Assembly: GCF_036263595.1 (NCBI RefSeq)
Contig: NZ_DATAGQ010000014.1
Span: 1 to 9,064, forward strand
DNA: 9,064 nt
Source of the DNA: Geminicoccus sp036263595
GTDB lineage: Bacteria; Pseudomonadota; Alphaproteobacteria; Geminicoccales; Geminicoccaceae
Direction: 5' to 3'
Part shown: piece by piece, positions 1-4,579 of the stretch
Layout of the letters: every line of letters starts with the position of its first letter
How positions within the stretch are numbered: the first letter of the stretch is position 1
Made by a program: the position numbers and the translations under genes
Notes under the pieces: model-generated
The model's database searches: none
The model's input: the letters and a program-made list of their open reading frames with translations, nothing else
Told to the model about the DNA's origin: nothing

Positions 1-60
1 TCTTAAGGTACCTGCTAAAGCGCATGCATCTATGAACGCAGTAAACCTGTTAGCAAACAA
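1..60 (-). CDS. PIN-domain toxin, N-terminal fragment (runs off the left edge)
   Basis: Only the first 20 codons are in the window. Read leftward from a TTG at 60-58 they give MFANRFTAFIDACALAGTLR. This matches the start of PIN-domain ribonuclease toxins: a beta strand ending in the first metal-binding aspartate (D11 in FIDA), then a helix. PIN toxins are Mg2+-dependent RNases that cut tRNA, rRNA or mRNA unless bound by their antitoxin. The TTG lies 2 nt after the stop codon of the HTH antitoxin, with a GGAG about 11 nt upstream inside the antitoxin's last codons, so the two should be translated together. No ATG or GTG is available in frame nearby. Gene order (HTH antitoxin, then PIN) supports the call. 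Whether the rest of the gene, including the other acidic residues, is intact cannot be seen. Confidence 0.72.
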   Translation of the reverse strand, partial: MFANRFTAFIDACALAGTLR

Positions 61-62
61 GC

Positions 63-518
63 TTAGAGATACTCCGCGTCCAATGCAGCGAGCTCAGCAA
101 GAGCACTATCACGCTTCTCGTCCCTTACTCTCTTATACTCAAAAAGATCCTCTGCTTTGATCCTACGGTGACGGCCAACCGTAGTGTAAGCAATTTCTTT
201 CCTCTCAAGAAGAGATATAAGGAAAGGGCGAGATACATTTAGAATATCTGCCGCCTGCTGCGTGGTAAGCATTTTGCTGACGGGGACAAGCGTTACAGCA
301 TCCCCCCGGCCAACATGGCGCAGCAACTCCATGAGTATTTCGGATAGAGCAGGAGTAAGAGTAACTTCAGTAGGTTGCTTTGCTTCGTCCAACACACGCA
401 GCTTCGCATTACCTGCTGCCTGCGCAGCAAGTATAGTGCGAAGCTGGTTGGCGGCAGCCCGCTCCATGGCTGACGGCAAACGTCCGCCAAGCTCCTCGGC
501 AAAGGCTGGCATGGTCAT
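63..518 (-). CDS. Excisionase-type HTH protein, antitoxin partner of the PIN toxin
   Basis: This 151-aa protein has two parts. Residues 1-75 are a helical region with no motif I recognise. Residues about 83-125 are a MerR/excisionase-like winged helix (HTH_17 type): LTTQQAADILNVSRPFLISLLE forms the helix-turn-helix and YTTVGRHRRI the wing. A charged helical tail (126-151) follows. HTH proteins of this size placed directly before a PIN gene are known antitoxins that bind the toxin and repress their own promoter. The ATG at 518 follows an excellent ribosome site (AGGAGG, 8-9 nt upstream). The stop codon is 2 nt from the PIN start. A structured element at 591-667 lies in the presumed leader. Transcriptional autoregulation is inferred from the family. 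The alternative, a real recombination directionality factor, is unlikely given the PIN partner. Confidence 0.8.
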   Translation of the reverse strand: MTMPAFAEELGGRLPSAMERAAANQLRTILAAQAAGNAKLRVLDEAKQPTEVTLTPALSEILMELLRHVGRGDAVTLVPVSKMLTTQQAADILNVSRPFLISLLERKEIAYTTVGRHRRIKAEDLFEYKRVRDEKRDSALAELAALDAEYL

Positions 519-520
519 CC

Positions 521-532
521 TAGCTTCCTCCT
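521..532 (-). promoter_or_regulatory. Strong Shine-Dalgarno site of the antitoxin gene
   Basis: The leftward strand reads ACAGGAGGAAGCTAGG immediately before the ATG at 518. AGGAGG is a near-perfect anti-16S match at good spacing. It is much stronger than any ribosome site in the preceding 180-aa gene. This fits the common need for antitoxin to be made in excess over toxin, whose start is a TTG. Confidence 0.7.
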
Positions 533-590
533 GTGTGCCAGATTGGTACAGGATATTCGAAACAAACGCAACGAACCAAGAATCCTAGGA

Positions 591-667
591 AGCACGGGTT
601 CCATTCTCCAGCGTACTGGAAGGGGCTCATATGAACCGGCCACCCGAAGGCAGCCGGCTCCCGTGCT
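591..667 (-). ncRNA. Candidate structured RNA or leader element (three-helix fold)
   Basis: In the leftward transcript an 8-bp closing stem pairs AGCACGGG (667-660) with CCCGTGCT (598-591). Inside it, 659-634 forms an 11-bp hairpin closed by C(UUCG)G, an exceptionally stable tetraloop. Three of its pairs are G.U wobbles, which would be A.C mismatches in the opposite strand, so the fold belongs to the leftward RNA. A second hairpin (620-607) has 5 bp (TCCAG/CTGGA) around a UACG loop. The linker is CATATGAGCCCC, and GAATGGAA joins the second hairpin to the closing stem. There is no run of T after it, so it is not a standard terminator. It lies about 70 nt upstream of the antitoxin start, so it could be a leader regulator, a processed small RNA or a mobile palindromic repeat. 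I do not recognise the family. Confidence 0.5.
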
Positions 668-676
668 CAGGCATGT

Positions 677-695
677 CACGATCACGCCGATCGTG
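677..695 (-). other. Short hairpin after the 180-aa gene
   Basis: CACGATC (677-683) and GATCGTG (689-695) form a perfect 7-bp stem around a 5-nt loop, 11 nt past the stop codon of the 180-aa gene. No T-run follows, so Rho-independent termination is doubtful. It may protect the 3' end of the mRNA or be part of the larger fold at 591-667. Confidence 0.35.
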
Positions 696-706
696 CCGGT
701 CGACAA

Positions 707-1249
707 TCAGCCAAAGCCGAAGCCGCGGGCGGTACCGCTGATGATGTGGCCAATGATTTCGCCGATGGCAGCCCTACCCGCTTCACCGCCTGCACCTTTA
801 GAGAGCTCAACAAGCTGTTCGCCAGCCGTACGTTTCGAAGTAAGAGCCTCAGGCACCGCCGCTAAAGCATCTAGCCCTTTCGGCGTGAGCACATGATTGT
901 TACTCATGATACTGCTCATCGCTCTACCAGCAAAACTACGGTCATGATCGTACTGACTGGGCCGATCAATATATTCGAATTTCACAAGCCAGCTAACTGT
1001 GCTAGATGTGACTCGGTGGTATCGCCTGCCAAGTGGTGTCAAATGCTTCTCTGTAATGGCGATCCCAGGTCCGCGCGGCTCATTAGAATAATAGAGCTCT
1101 TCAGAAATCATCTCTGCAGCAATGTCATTAGGAATAAGAGGGATTCGAACAGGGAATTTCTCATAGAGCAGCGCAAAGATCTTTGCGGTAGCAAGGTTGA
1201 AGACCTCGATATTGGATAGCGCTTCAAAATCAATTTTCTGTTCAGGCAT
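707..1249 (-). CDS. Uncharacterised 180-aa protein with glycine-rich hydrophobic tail
   Basis: I do not recognise this protein by name. Residues 1-60 are mostly helical (IEVFNLATAKIFALLYEKFP). Residues 66-130 look like a winged helix: a helix with TPLGRR, then TVSWLVKFEYI, and a strand-helix VLTPKGLDALAAVP of the kind seen at the end of wHTH domains. The last 30 residues (151-180) are rich in Gly, Ala and Ile (KGAGGEAGRAAIGEIIGHII), an amphipathic or membrane-active-looking segment, and end in FGFG. There is no signal peptide. The ATG at 1249 is fixed by an in-frame stop shortly upstream, and its ribosome site is weak. It sits between the three-gene RHH operon and the toxin-antitoxin pair on the same strand, so a role in the same accessory cargo is likely. 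DNA binding plus a possible membrane or oligomerisation tail is inference. Confidence 0.65.
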   Translation of the reverse strand: MPEQKIDFEALSNIEVFNLATAKIFALLYEKFPVRIPLIPNDIAAEMISEELYYSNEPRGPGIAITEKHLTPLGRRYHRVTSSTVSWLVKFEYIDRPSQYDHDRSFAGRAMSSIMSNNHVLTPKGLDALAAVPEALTSKRTAGEQLVELSKGAGGEAGRAAIGEIIGHIISGTARGFGFG

Positions 1250-1369
1250 CGCGCTACCAGTTGGTCAACAGTACACTCCACTCGCCAGAATGCAGCGGGC
1301 CCGGAGTGGAGGAGGGCAGGATCTACCTTTGAACTGCGGGCGTCAACGGGCACACGATCACTCTGAGTG
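1250..1369 (-). promoter_or_regulatory. GC-rich gap with an 8-bp inverted repeat before the 180-aa gene
   Basis: CTCCACTC (1276-1283) and GAGTGGAG (1304-1311) are perfect inverted repeats with a 20-nt spacer that can extend the stem (GCC/GGC) past a bulge. It lies 27 nt upstream of the 180-aa start, where an operator or attenuator would be expected. I see no convincing -35/-10 pair; TTGACG (1348-1343) is a possible -35 but has no good partner. The gap separates the 180-aa gene from the tightly packed genes upstream, so it may have its own promoter. Confidence 0.35.
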
Positions 1370-1660
1370 TCAGCGTAAGAACCAAGCTGGGCATTCCATC
1401 GGGCGCTTATGAGCCTTTTCTTCATTCTCCTTCAGACTGTCCAACATATAATAGCAAAAATCTTGTGCGGCTTCAAAAGCGCTCATTCTCTCTGGTATCA
1501 TCTGACTTGCGCGCAAGGCCTCATCAAGAACGGTAGATACTCCACTTGCTGAAATATTAACTCGTGTCTTGGGATCAACGGGACCATCCGAAATTAAATT
1601 GATAGAATTGGTAATTACCATTGTCTGAACTACCCAAAGAAACTGCTCTTGTTTGGTCAA
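1370..1660 (-). CDS. Uncharacterised 96-aa protein, third gene of the RHH operon
   Basis: No recognisable family. The protein is soluble-looking: an N-terminal helix (EQFLWVVQTMVITNSI), a short variable loop (DGPVDPKTR), then two or three helices (STVLDEALRASQMI; MSAFEAAQDFCYYMLDSL) and a basic tail. The start is a TTG at 1660, chosen because AAGGAG lies 5 nt upstream and there is no nearby ATG. That ribosome site overlaps the stop codon of the preceding 150-aa gene, and the gap is 11 nt, so translation is coupled. Small helical proteins in this position often bind the protein encoded next to them; that is only a possibility here. Confidence 0.6.
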   Translation of the reverse strand: MTKQEQFLWVVQTMVITNSINLISDGPVDPKTRVNISASGVSTVLDEALRASQMIPERMSAFEAAQDFCYYMLDSLKENEEKAHKRPMECPAWFLR

Positions 1661-1671
1661 GGGGGTCTCCT

Positions 1672-2124
1672 TCAGGAAGTTTGGCTTCGAATGAAGTCTT
1701 TGATCACCGGGATGAAACGATCGGTTTCTCCCTCGACTATCGTGCGCGGCTTCACGGTGCTGCCGTGCTTTCTCTCTACATGCGACTGGACAGTTCCATC
1801 TGGGACAAGCCCAATCACAAGAGTATCGCTCTGGATGCCTTTGCCCATCAATACGTAGCCTTCACAGGCGAAGTATGAGTTGTTGTTAACTACTACTGTT
1901 CTGCCAAGTGTAAATCCTTCTCTCCCAAGCTCGAAGTTAGGAGCAACCATAGCCGCTTGCAGCTCATTCCGAATTCTCTCCCACTGCGGAGCAAGCTGGG
2001 CCTGCTGTTGTATTCTGACCTGCTCACGCTCAGCTTGACGAGAAAGGGGTTTTCTTGTGGTCTCCAGCTTATTCGACAGGTTCTTAGCAAAATCAGCGAA
2101 ATCCTTGCGGTCTTCGTCATTCAT
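1672..2124 (-). CDS. Uncharacterised 150-aa protein, second gene of the RHH operon
   Basis: I do not recognise a family. Residues 1-58 are strongly charged and probably form a long helix or coiled coil (KNLSNKLETTRKPLSRQAER, then EQVRIQQQAQ). Residues 65-125 alternate short hydrophobic runs typical of a beta-rich domain (FTLGRTVVVNNNSYFACEGYV; TLVIGLVPDGTV). A basic segment (HVERKHGSTVKPR) and a final helix (RFIPVIKDFIRS) follow. I place the start at the ATG at 2124-2122, inside the end of the RHH gene (8-bp ATGAATGA overlap), because AGGAG lies 13 nt upstream and the overlap is typical of coupled genes. A TTG at 2160 would add 12 residues and is less likely. It is cotranscribed with the RHH regulator. 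The order resembles a regulator with its cognate effector, but nothing in the sequence proves a toxin or defence role. Confidence 0.65.
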   Translation of the reverse strand: MNDEDRKDFADFAKNLSNKLETTRKPLSRQAEREQVRIQQQAQLAPQWERIRNELQAAMVAPNFELGREGFTLGRTVVVNNNSYFACEGYVLMGKGIQSDTLVIGLVPDGTVQSHVERKHGSTVKPRTIVEGETDRFIPVIKDFIRSQTS

Positions 2125-2338
2125 GAACTTTGGGTTTCTCCTCTGACGTTCTAACAACAATACTGACGATCCGCCGAACTGCCTCGGGCCGTGATAAACC
2201 AGTTTCGTTCTGGTTCAGAATCCACCGGTCAAGCGCTGCAATCTGTTCAGGCGGGAAGCTGACGCCCACCAGCGTAGAACCGACGGGAGGACGACCTCGT
2301 TTTCTCTTAAATGATGTTGTTTCAGCCATGATTATCAT
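2117..2338 (-). CDS. Ribbon-helix-helix (CopG/Arc-type) DNA-binding protein
   Basis: The product is 73 aa, or 70 aa if translation begins at the second ATG (2329). A basic N-terminus with an AT-hook-like RGRPP precedes the RHH fold: TLVGVSFPPEQIAALDRWI gives the DNA-contacting beta strand (LVGVSF) and helix A, and SRPEAVRRIVSIVVR gives the turn and helix B. RHH proteins bind operator DNA as dimers and usually repress their own operon. This is the first gene of the leftward block and overlaps the next by 8 bp. Neither ATG has a clear ribosome site, suggesting a leaderless or very short-leader mRNA. Inverted repeats cover the start codons (2307-2342), as expected for an autoregulatory operator. 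It may be an antitoxin-type regulator; its partner would then be the 150-aa protein. Confidence 0.8.
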   Translation of the reverse strand: MIIMAETTSFKRKRGRPPVGSTLVGVSFPPEQIAALDRWILNQNETGLSRPEAVRRIVSIVVRTSEEKPKVHE

Positions 2339-2342
2339 TTAA
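2307..2342. promoter_or_regulatory. Candidate RHH operator: 9-bp inverted repeat over the start codons
   Basis: TTAAATGAT (2307-2315) and ATCATTTAA (2334-2342) are a perfect 9-bp inverted repeat with an 18-bp spacer. A second, tighter palindrome, ATGATTATCAT, occupies 2328-2338. Both overlap the two possible start codons of the RHH gene. The repeated ATGAT half-sites suit a dimeric RHH repressor. Binding is inferred. Confidence 0.45.
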
Positions 2343-2348
2343 ACGAAA

Positions 2349-2408
2349 ATGCAGGCCGAAGCAAGGCACCACCCTCGCTCCGGCCCTAACCTCACGCAGG
2401 AGCGATGA
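2349..2408 (+). CDS. Possible 19-codon leader or remnant ORF
   Basis: ATG at 2349 to TGA at 2406 encodes MQAEARHHPRSGPNLTQER. There is no ribosome site before it, but its end overlaps the ribosome site (AGGAG) of the next gene and its stop lies 3 nt before that gene's ATG. It could be a leader peptide or the tail of a gene cut off at the boundary between the AT-rich and GC-rich blocks. It may equally be chance. Confidence 0.2.
   Translation: MQAEARHHPRSGPNLTQER
2354..2385 (-). other. 13-bp hairpin upstream of the RHH gene (leader or terminator stem)
   Basis: In the leftward strand GGCCGGAGCGAGG, a 6-nt loop GTGGTG and CCTTGCTTCGGCC form a continuous 13-bp stem with two G.U pairs; the opposite strand has two A.C mismatches instead. 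It is followed by TGCATTTTCGTTT, a weak T-rich tail. It could be an inefficient terminator shielding the RHH operon from antisense transcription, or a leader hairpin. It ends 16 nt before the first RHH start codon. Confidence 0.4.
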
Positions 2409-2411
2409 TCC

Positions 2412-2687
2412 ATGCGATCGGCTGACTGTGCCCATACCACGGGCACCACATCGACCTCTACCACACGCCCAAACTCAATCAGCCACGCCGACGTCGACGA
2501 TTTTCTCGCCGACATCGATGCCCTTGCCGAGGTCGTCTGGCTGTGCGGCGAAGGTGCAGACCATGTTGCCCTGATCGGCAACGGCAAAGCCTTCGCGGCG
2601 ATCCGGCAGGCGTTCGAGGACCGCACCAACACCTTCCGCCGCGATCACGGGATGCTCGATGAGGCAGCTGCTGGAGAGCGGCCATGA
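2412..2687 (+). CDS. Uncharacterised 91-aa protein, first of a coupled pair
   Basis: No family recognised. The first 25 residues are rich in Thr and Ser (TTGTTSTSTTRPNS) and probably disordered. Residues 26-85 are acidic and helical (VDDFLADIDALAEVVWLCGE, then KAFAAIRQAFEDRTNTFRRD). The ATG at 2412 follows AGGAG at 9-nt spacing. The stop codon overlaps the next start as ATGA (2684-2687), a clear sign of translational coupling. GC-rich third positions match the integrase block rather than the AT-rich block to the left. Small genes of this kind are common near the ends of satellites and genomic islands. Confidence 0.6.
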   Translation: MRSADCAHTTGTTSTSTTRPNSISHADVDDFLADIDALAEVVWLCGEGADHVALIGNGKAFAAIRQAFEDRTNTFRRDHGMLDEAAAGERP

Positions 2688-2959
2688 GCAGGACCCACCG
2701 GCCCGAGCCGGATGTACTCGCAGACCTCACTAAGGTCGACACCCTGCAGCTCGTCGATCGGCTGGATGAAGCCTGGCGGCGCAGCATCCAGCTGAACCTG
2801 ATGATCGCCGGGATGGTGCTGCCGGAGCGGGTCCGGGGCCCCAGTGCCGAGCTCACCAAGCTGGAGGCAGCCTGGTGCCTGTCCTCCGATGCCGTCTATG
2901 GCCTAGGCCAGCTCAAGGAGACGCTGGGTGCCTGTGAAGAGGAAACCACGCTGGAATAG
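2684..2959 (+). CDS. Uncharacterised 91-aa helical protein, second of the pair
   Basis: No family recognised. The protein is acidic (many D and E) and mostly helical: PDVLADLTKVDTLQLVDRLD, then WRRSIQLNLMIAGMVLPE, then SAELTKLEAAWCLSSDAVYG. There are no transmembrane segments or signal peptide. It is translated from an ATG that overlaps the stop of the previous gene by 4 bp, with AGAG just upstream. No gene lies between its stop and the intrinsic terminator 160 bp downstream, so that terminator probably ends this operon. Confidence 0.6.
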   Translation: MSRTHRPEPDVLADLTKVDTLQLVDRLDEAWRRSIQLNLMIAGMVLPERVRGPSAELTKLEAAWCLSSDAVYGLGQLKETLGACEEETTLE

Positions 2960-2989
2960 GTTGCCAAAGCCGATGGCTCGTTAAGCTGA

Positions 2990-3119
2990 TGCTGCCAAAG
3001 ATGCTGCGACAAAGACGCTCACGTTGAGCGCGAACACAGGTGTCGCATGTTCGCTATCCTCTAGCAGTTGTAGTGGCTCATGTGGCCCTAGCGCCGCCTT
3101 GTCTTGATACCTCCATTGA
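2990..3119 (+). ncRNA. Candidate small RNA or 3'UTR with a predicted pseudoknot
   Basis: The 160 bp between the 91-aa gene and the terminator hold no credible gene but several exact stems. TGCGACA (3005-3011) pairs with TGTCGCA (3041-3047). GCGAACA (3030-3036) pairs with TGTTCGC (3048-3054). The two right-hand arms are contiguous, so the stems can stack as an H-type pseudoknot of 7+7 bp. Within its first loop CGCTCA/TGAGCG (3016-3030) forms a small hairpin. With the terminator at 3120-3151 this could be a discrete RNA or a structured 3'UTR. The same dyads could instead be protein operators. The strand is assumed from the terminator. Confidence 0.35.
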
Positions 3120-3151
3120 GCCGCCCGCGTTCTCGGGGCGGCTTTTCTTTT
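3120..3151 (+). terminator. Rho-independent terminator
   Basis: GCCGCCC (3120-3126) and GGGCGGC (3136-3142) form a 7-bp GC-only stem with a 9-nt loop, followed directly by TTTTCTTTT. This is a textbook intrinsic terminator for rightward transcription. It separates the small-gene operon from the integration module. Confidence 0.85.
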
Positions 3152-3317
3152 GCCAGCAGCATCTGGTCATTCGCTCTGTTGGGTCCCTTCGCCTCGCAAT
3201 GCATTTTGTCGGCCAGATAAACGCAGCGCTTCCCAATTCGGGTTGAGCACTATTATCTTGCAAGTGGCGCAGAATGGCTGTAGACAAAAAACTGTGCCCA
3301 GCACGGAAAAAGCGTCT
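3152..3317 (+). promoter_or_regulatory. Leader region of the integration module
   Basis: No gene is supported here. Because a terminator ends at 3151, a promoter for the following five genes must lie in this stretch or beyond. The best candidate is TTGCAA (3258-3263) with TAGACA 17 bp later, which is a weak match. The region holds no strong palindrome that I can see. Confidence 0.3.
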
Positions 3318-4007
3318 ATGGCTACCATCACTGGCTTGGCTACCGCTCTTGTCGATGTCCTCGGGAAGTCAGGCTTGGAGCCGAAGTCTATCCGGGAGAC
3401 CGGTCGGCGCTTGATGGAAAGCGGTAAGATCAAGAAGGGCACGCGGGGGCGCACCGGAGGCGCCAGAATGGACGCTGAGGATAGCGCTGTCTTCTTGTCC
3501 TCGCTGATCGGCGCAGGGGACCGCCGCGACGTCATGAAGGCGGCTGACACCGTCGATCTATGCTTCCCCCTGGTCAATGACGGCTACAAGGACATCACAG
3601 AGACCATAGACGTTGATCCGCCTGCTCCTGACTACGTGTTCGGCCTAAAGCCGATGCACACATTCGGTGAAGCTCTGACGGCCATCGTCACTTCTGCGGT
3701 AGAGGATGGTCTGCTGCTCCCGCCCCCGCACCATGCCATCATGAGGCTGGAGGTTTCGGTAGAGCGGCCATGGCCGATAGCCAGAATCCGAGTGTGGGGC
3801 AGCCATCACCTCTACACCGCCGTCTATATCCATCCGGCTCAGAAGATGAAGATCGAGGAGCCAACCGCAGAGGCTAGTCTTCAGAAGCTGCGGGAGCTTG
3901 ACGCCCAGTTTGAGGGTAACCCGAGCTTCTATTGGACTCAGCGTACTATTGGGATCGAGGTCTTCTACAAGCTGGGGAACTGCCTGCGTGACCAGTCTGA
4001 TGCCTGA
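3318..4007 (+). CDS. Uncharacterised 229-aa protein at the head of the integration module
   Basis: Function unknown. Residues 1-65 look like a winged-helix DNA-binding domain: LATALVDVLGKSGLEPKSIR, then TGRRLMESGKIKKGTRGR, then GGARMDAEDSAVFLSSLIG. A small N-terminal domain of this style, ending in a GRGGAPRM-like turn, recurs in proteins beside Xis and integrase genes in alphaproteobacteria; this is from memory and unchecked. Residues 75-215 form a mixed alpha/beta region with a proline-rich stretch (DVDPPAPDYVFGLKP) and alternating strands (AIMRLEVSVERPWPIARIRVW). The ATG at 3318 follows GGAAAAA, a weak ribosome site. Upstream in-frame codons cross the terminator and are not used. Its stop overlaps the next gene by 8 bp. 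A regulator of the element, possibly a repressor, is the simplest guess. Confidence 0.65.
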   Translation: MATITGLATALVDVLGKSGLEPKSIRETGRRLMESGKIKKGTRGRTGGARMDAEDSAVFLSSLIGAGDRRDVMKAADTVDLCFPLVNDGYKDITETIDVDPPAPDYVFGLKPMHTFGEALTAIVTSAVEDGLLLPPPHHAIMRLEVSVERPWPIARIRVWGSHHLYTAVYIHPAQKMKIEEPTAEASLQKLRELDAQFEGNPSFYWTQRTIGIEVFYKLGNCLRDQSDA

Positions 4008-4221
4008 TCAGGCTCTCCCTGCTCGCTTCAACAAGCCCCGGCTGCGCCGTACTGAGGTTCCAGAATACCTGCTGCTCAAGCATGGTCTCCCGATCGCGGT
4101 CGCAACCTTGGCAAAGCTGGCAAGTGTGGGCGGCGGACCGCCCTTCGATCGGATGAACCGCACGCCGCTATACAGGGTCGACCTTCTCGACCAGTGGGCG
4201 CAGGCGAAGCTGGGCAGCTGA
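4000..4221 (+). CDS. Excisionase/AlpA-like HTH protein (73 aa)
   Basis: Residues 21-70 are an excisionase-type winged helix: PEYLLLKHGLPIAVATLAKL is the helix-turn-helix, followed by the GGGPPFDRMNRTPLYRV wing and the closing helix DLLDQWAQAKLG. The GGPPF..(R)..LYR pattern is typical of AlpA/HTH_17 proteins of phages and islands. They bend DNA at att sites to favour excision or activate integrase transcription. The ATG at 4000 gives an 8-bp overlap (ATGCCTGA) with the preceding gene; longer in-frame starts would lie wholly inside that gene. The stop is 7 nt before the next Xis-like gene. Confidence 0.78.
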   Translation: MPDQALPARFNKPRLRRTEVPEYLLLKHGLPIAVATLAKLASVGGGPPFDRMNRTPLYRVDLLDQWAQAKLGS

Positions 4222-4228
4222 AGCTACC

Positions 4229-4579
4229 ATGACCAACGTCATCCACATTCCTCGGCCAATCAAAGCCCCTGAACTTGCCGGATGGCTTGGTATCTCCGAG
4301 CGTTCCGCACGCGAGATGATGCGGACAGGCCGGATCAAGTCCAAACGGATTGGCCGCGAGCACGTCACGACTGACGTCTGGCTGGCCGAACACCTGTCCA
4401 CTCCTGAGGTGGCCGAAGAATGTCCCGAAAGTCCAAAAGCGCCTTCGTCTACTACGGGCACCGGCTCTGGTTTCACCCGACCAGCGGCATCGCCTATGTC
4501 TGTTGGAACAGGCCGGGCGGATCCACCAACCGACGTACGCTTGATACGACGGATCTTCACGAAGCGATCGAGCGCCTGA
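4229..4579 (+). CDS. Second excisionase-like HTH protein, overlapping the integrase gene
   Basis: The protein is 116 aa. Residues 12-55 form an excisionase-type HTH: APELAGWLGISERSAREMM, then the wing GRIKSKRIGREHVTT and WLAEHL. Such proteins normally end at about 65-75 aa. Here the frame stays open for a further 50 residues that are rich in Pro, Ser and Thr and overlap the integrase gene by 160 bp in another frame. The tail is therefore probably not under selection of its own. Either the stop has been lost, or the overlap is a coupling device. It is cotranscribed with the 73-aa protein 7 nt upstream. Role: recombination directionality factor or transcription activator (inferred). Confidence 0.75.
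   Translation: MTNVIHIPRPIKAPELAGWLGISERSAREMMRTGRIKSKRIGREHVTTDVWLAEHLSTPEVAEECPESPKAPSSTTGTGSGFTRPAASPMSVGTGRADPPTDVRLIRRIFTKRSSA

Noticed and set aside
543..896. 117-codon rightward ORF
   Set aside because: It lies opposite the 180-aa gene and the structured element; its sequence is low-complexity and no start signal is present.
1136..1160. A GTTCGAATCCC-like T-loop sequence on the leftward strand
   Set aside because: The flanking bases do not pair as a T stem, there is no acceptor end or CCA, and it lies within the 180-aa gene (residues FPVRIPLIP).
3030..3054. LexA (SOS) box of the alphaproteobacterial GTTC-N7-GTTC type
   Set aside because: The two elements here are inverted (GAAC...GTTC) with the wrong spacing, not direct repeats.
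3040..3246. 68-codon rightward ORF
   Set aside because: It runs across the intrinsic terminator and has no ribosome site or protein-like pattern.
3150..3317. N-terminal extension of the 229-aa protein from a TTG at 3150
   Set aside because: It would start in the T-run of the terminator, the translation looks non-coding, and an ATG at 3318 gives the expected domain start.
4420..4440. Programmed -1 frameshift joining the Xis-like and integrase frames
   Set aside because: The only A-rich run (CCAAAAG) is out of register for a canonical X XXY YYZ slip, and the integrase has its own ATG with a plausible ribosome site.
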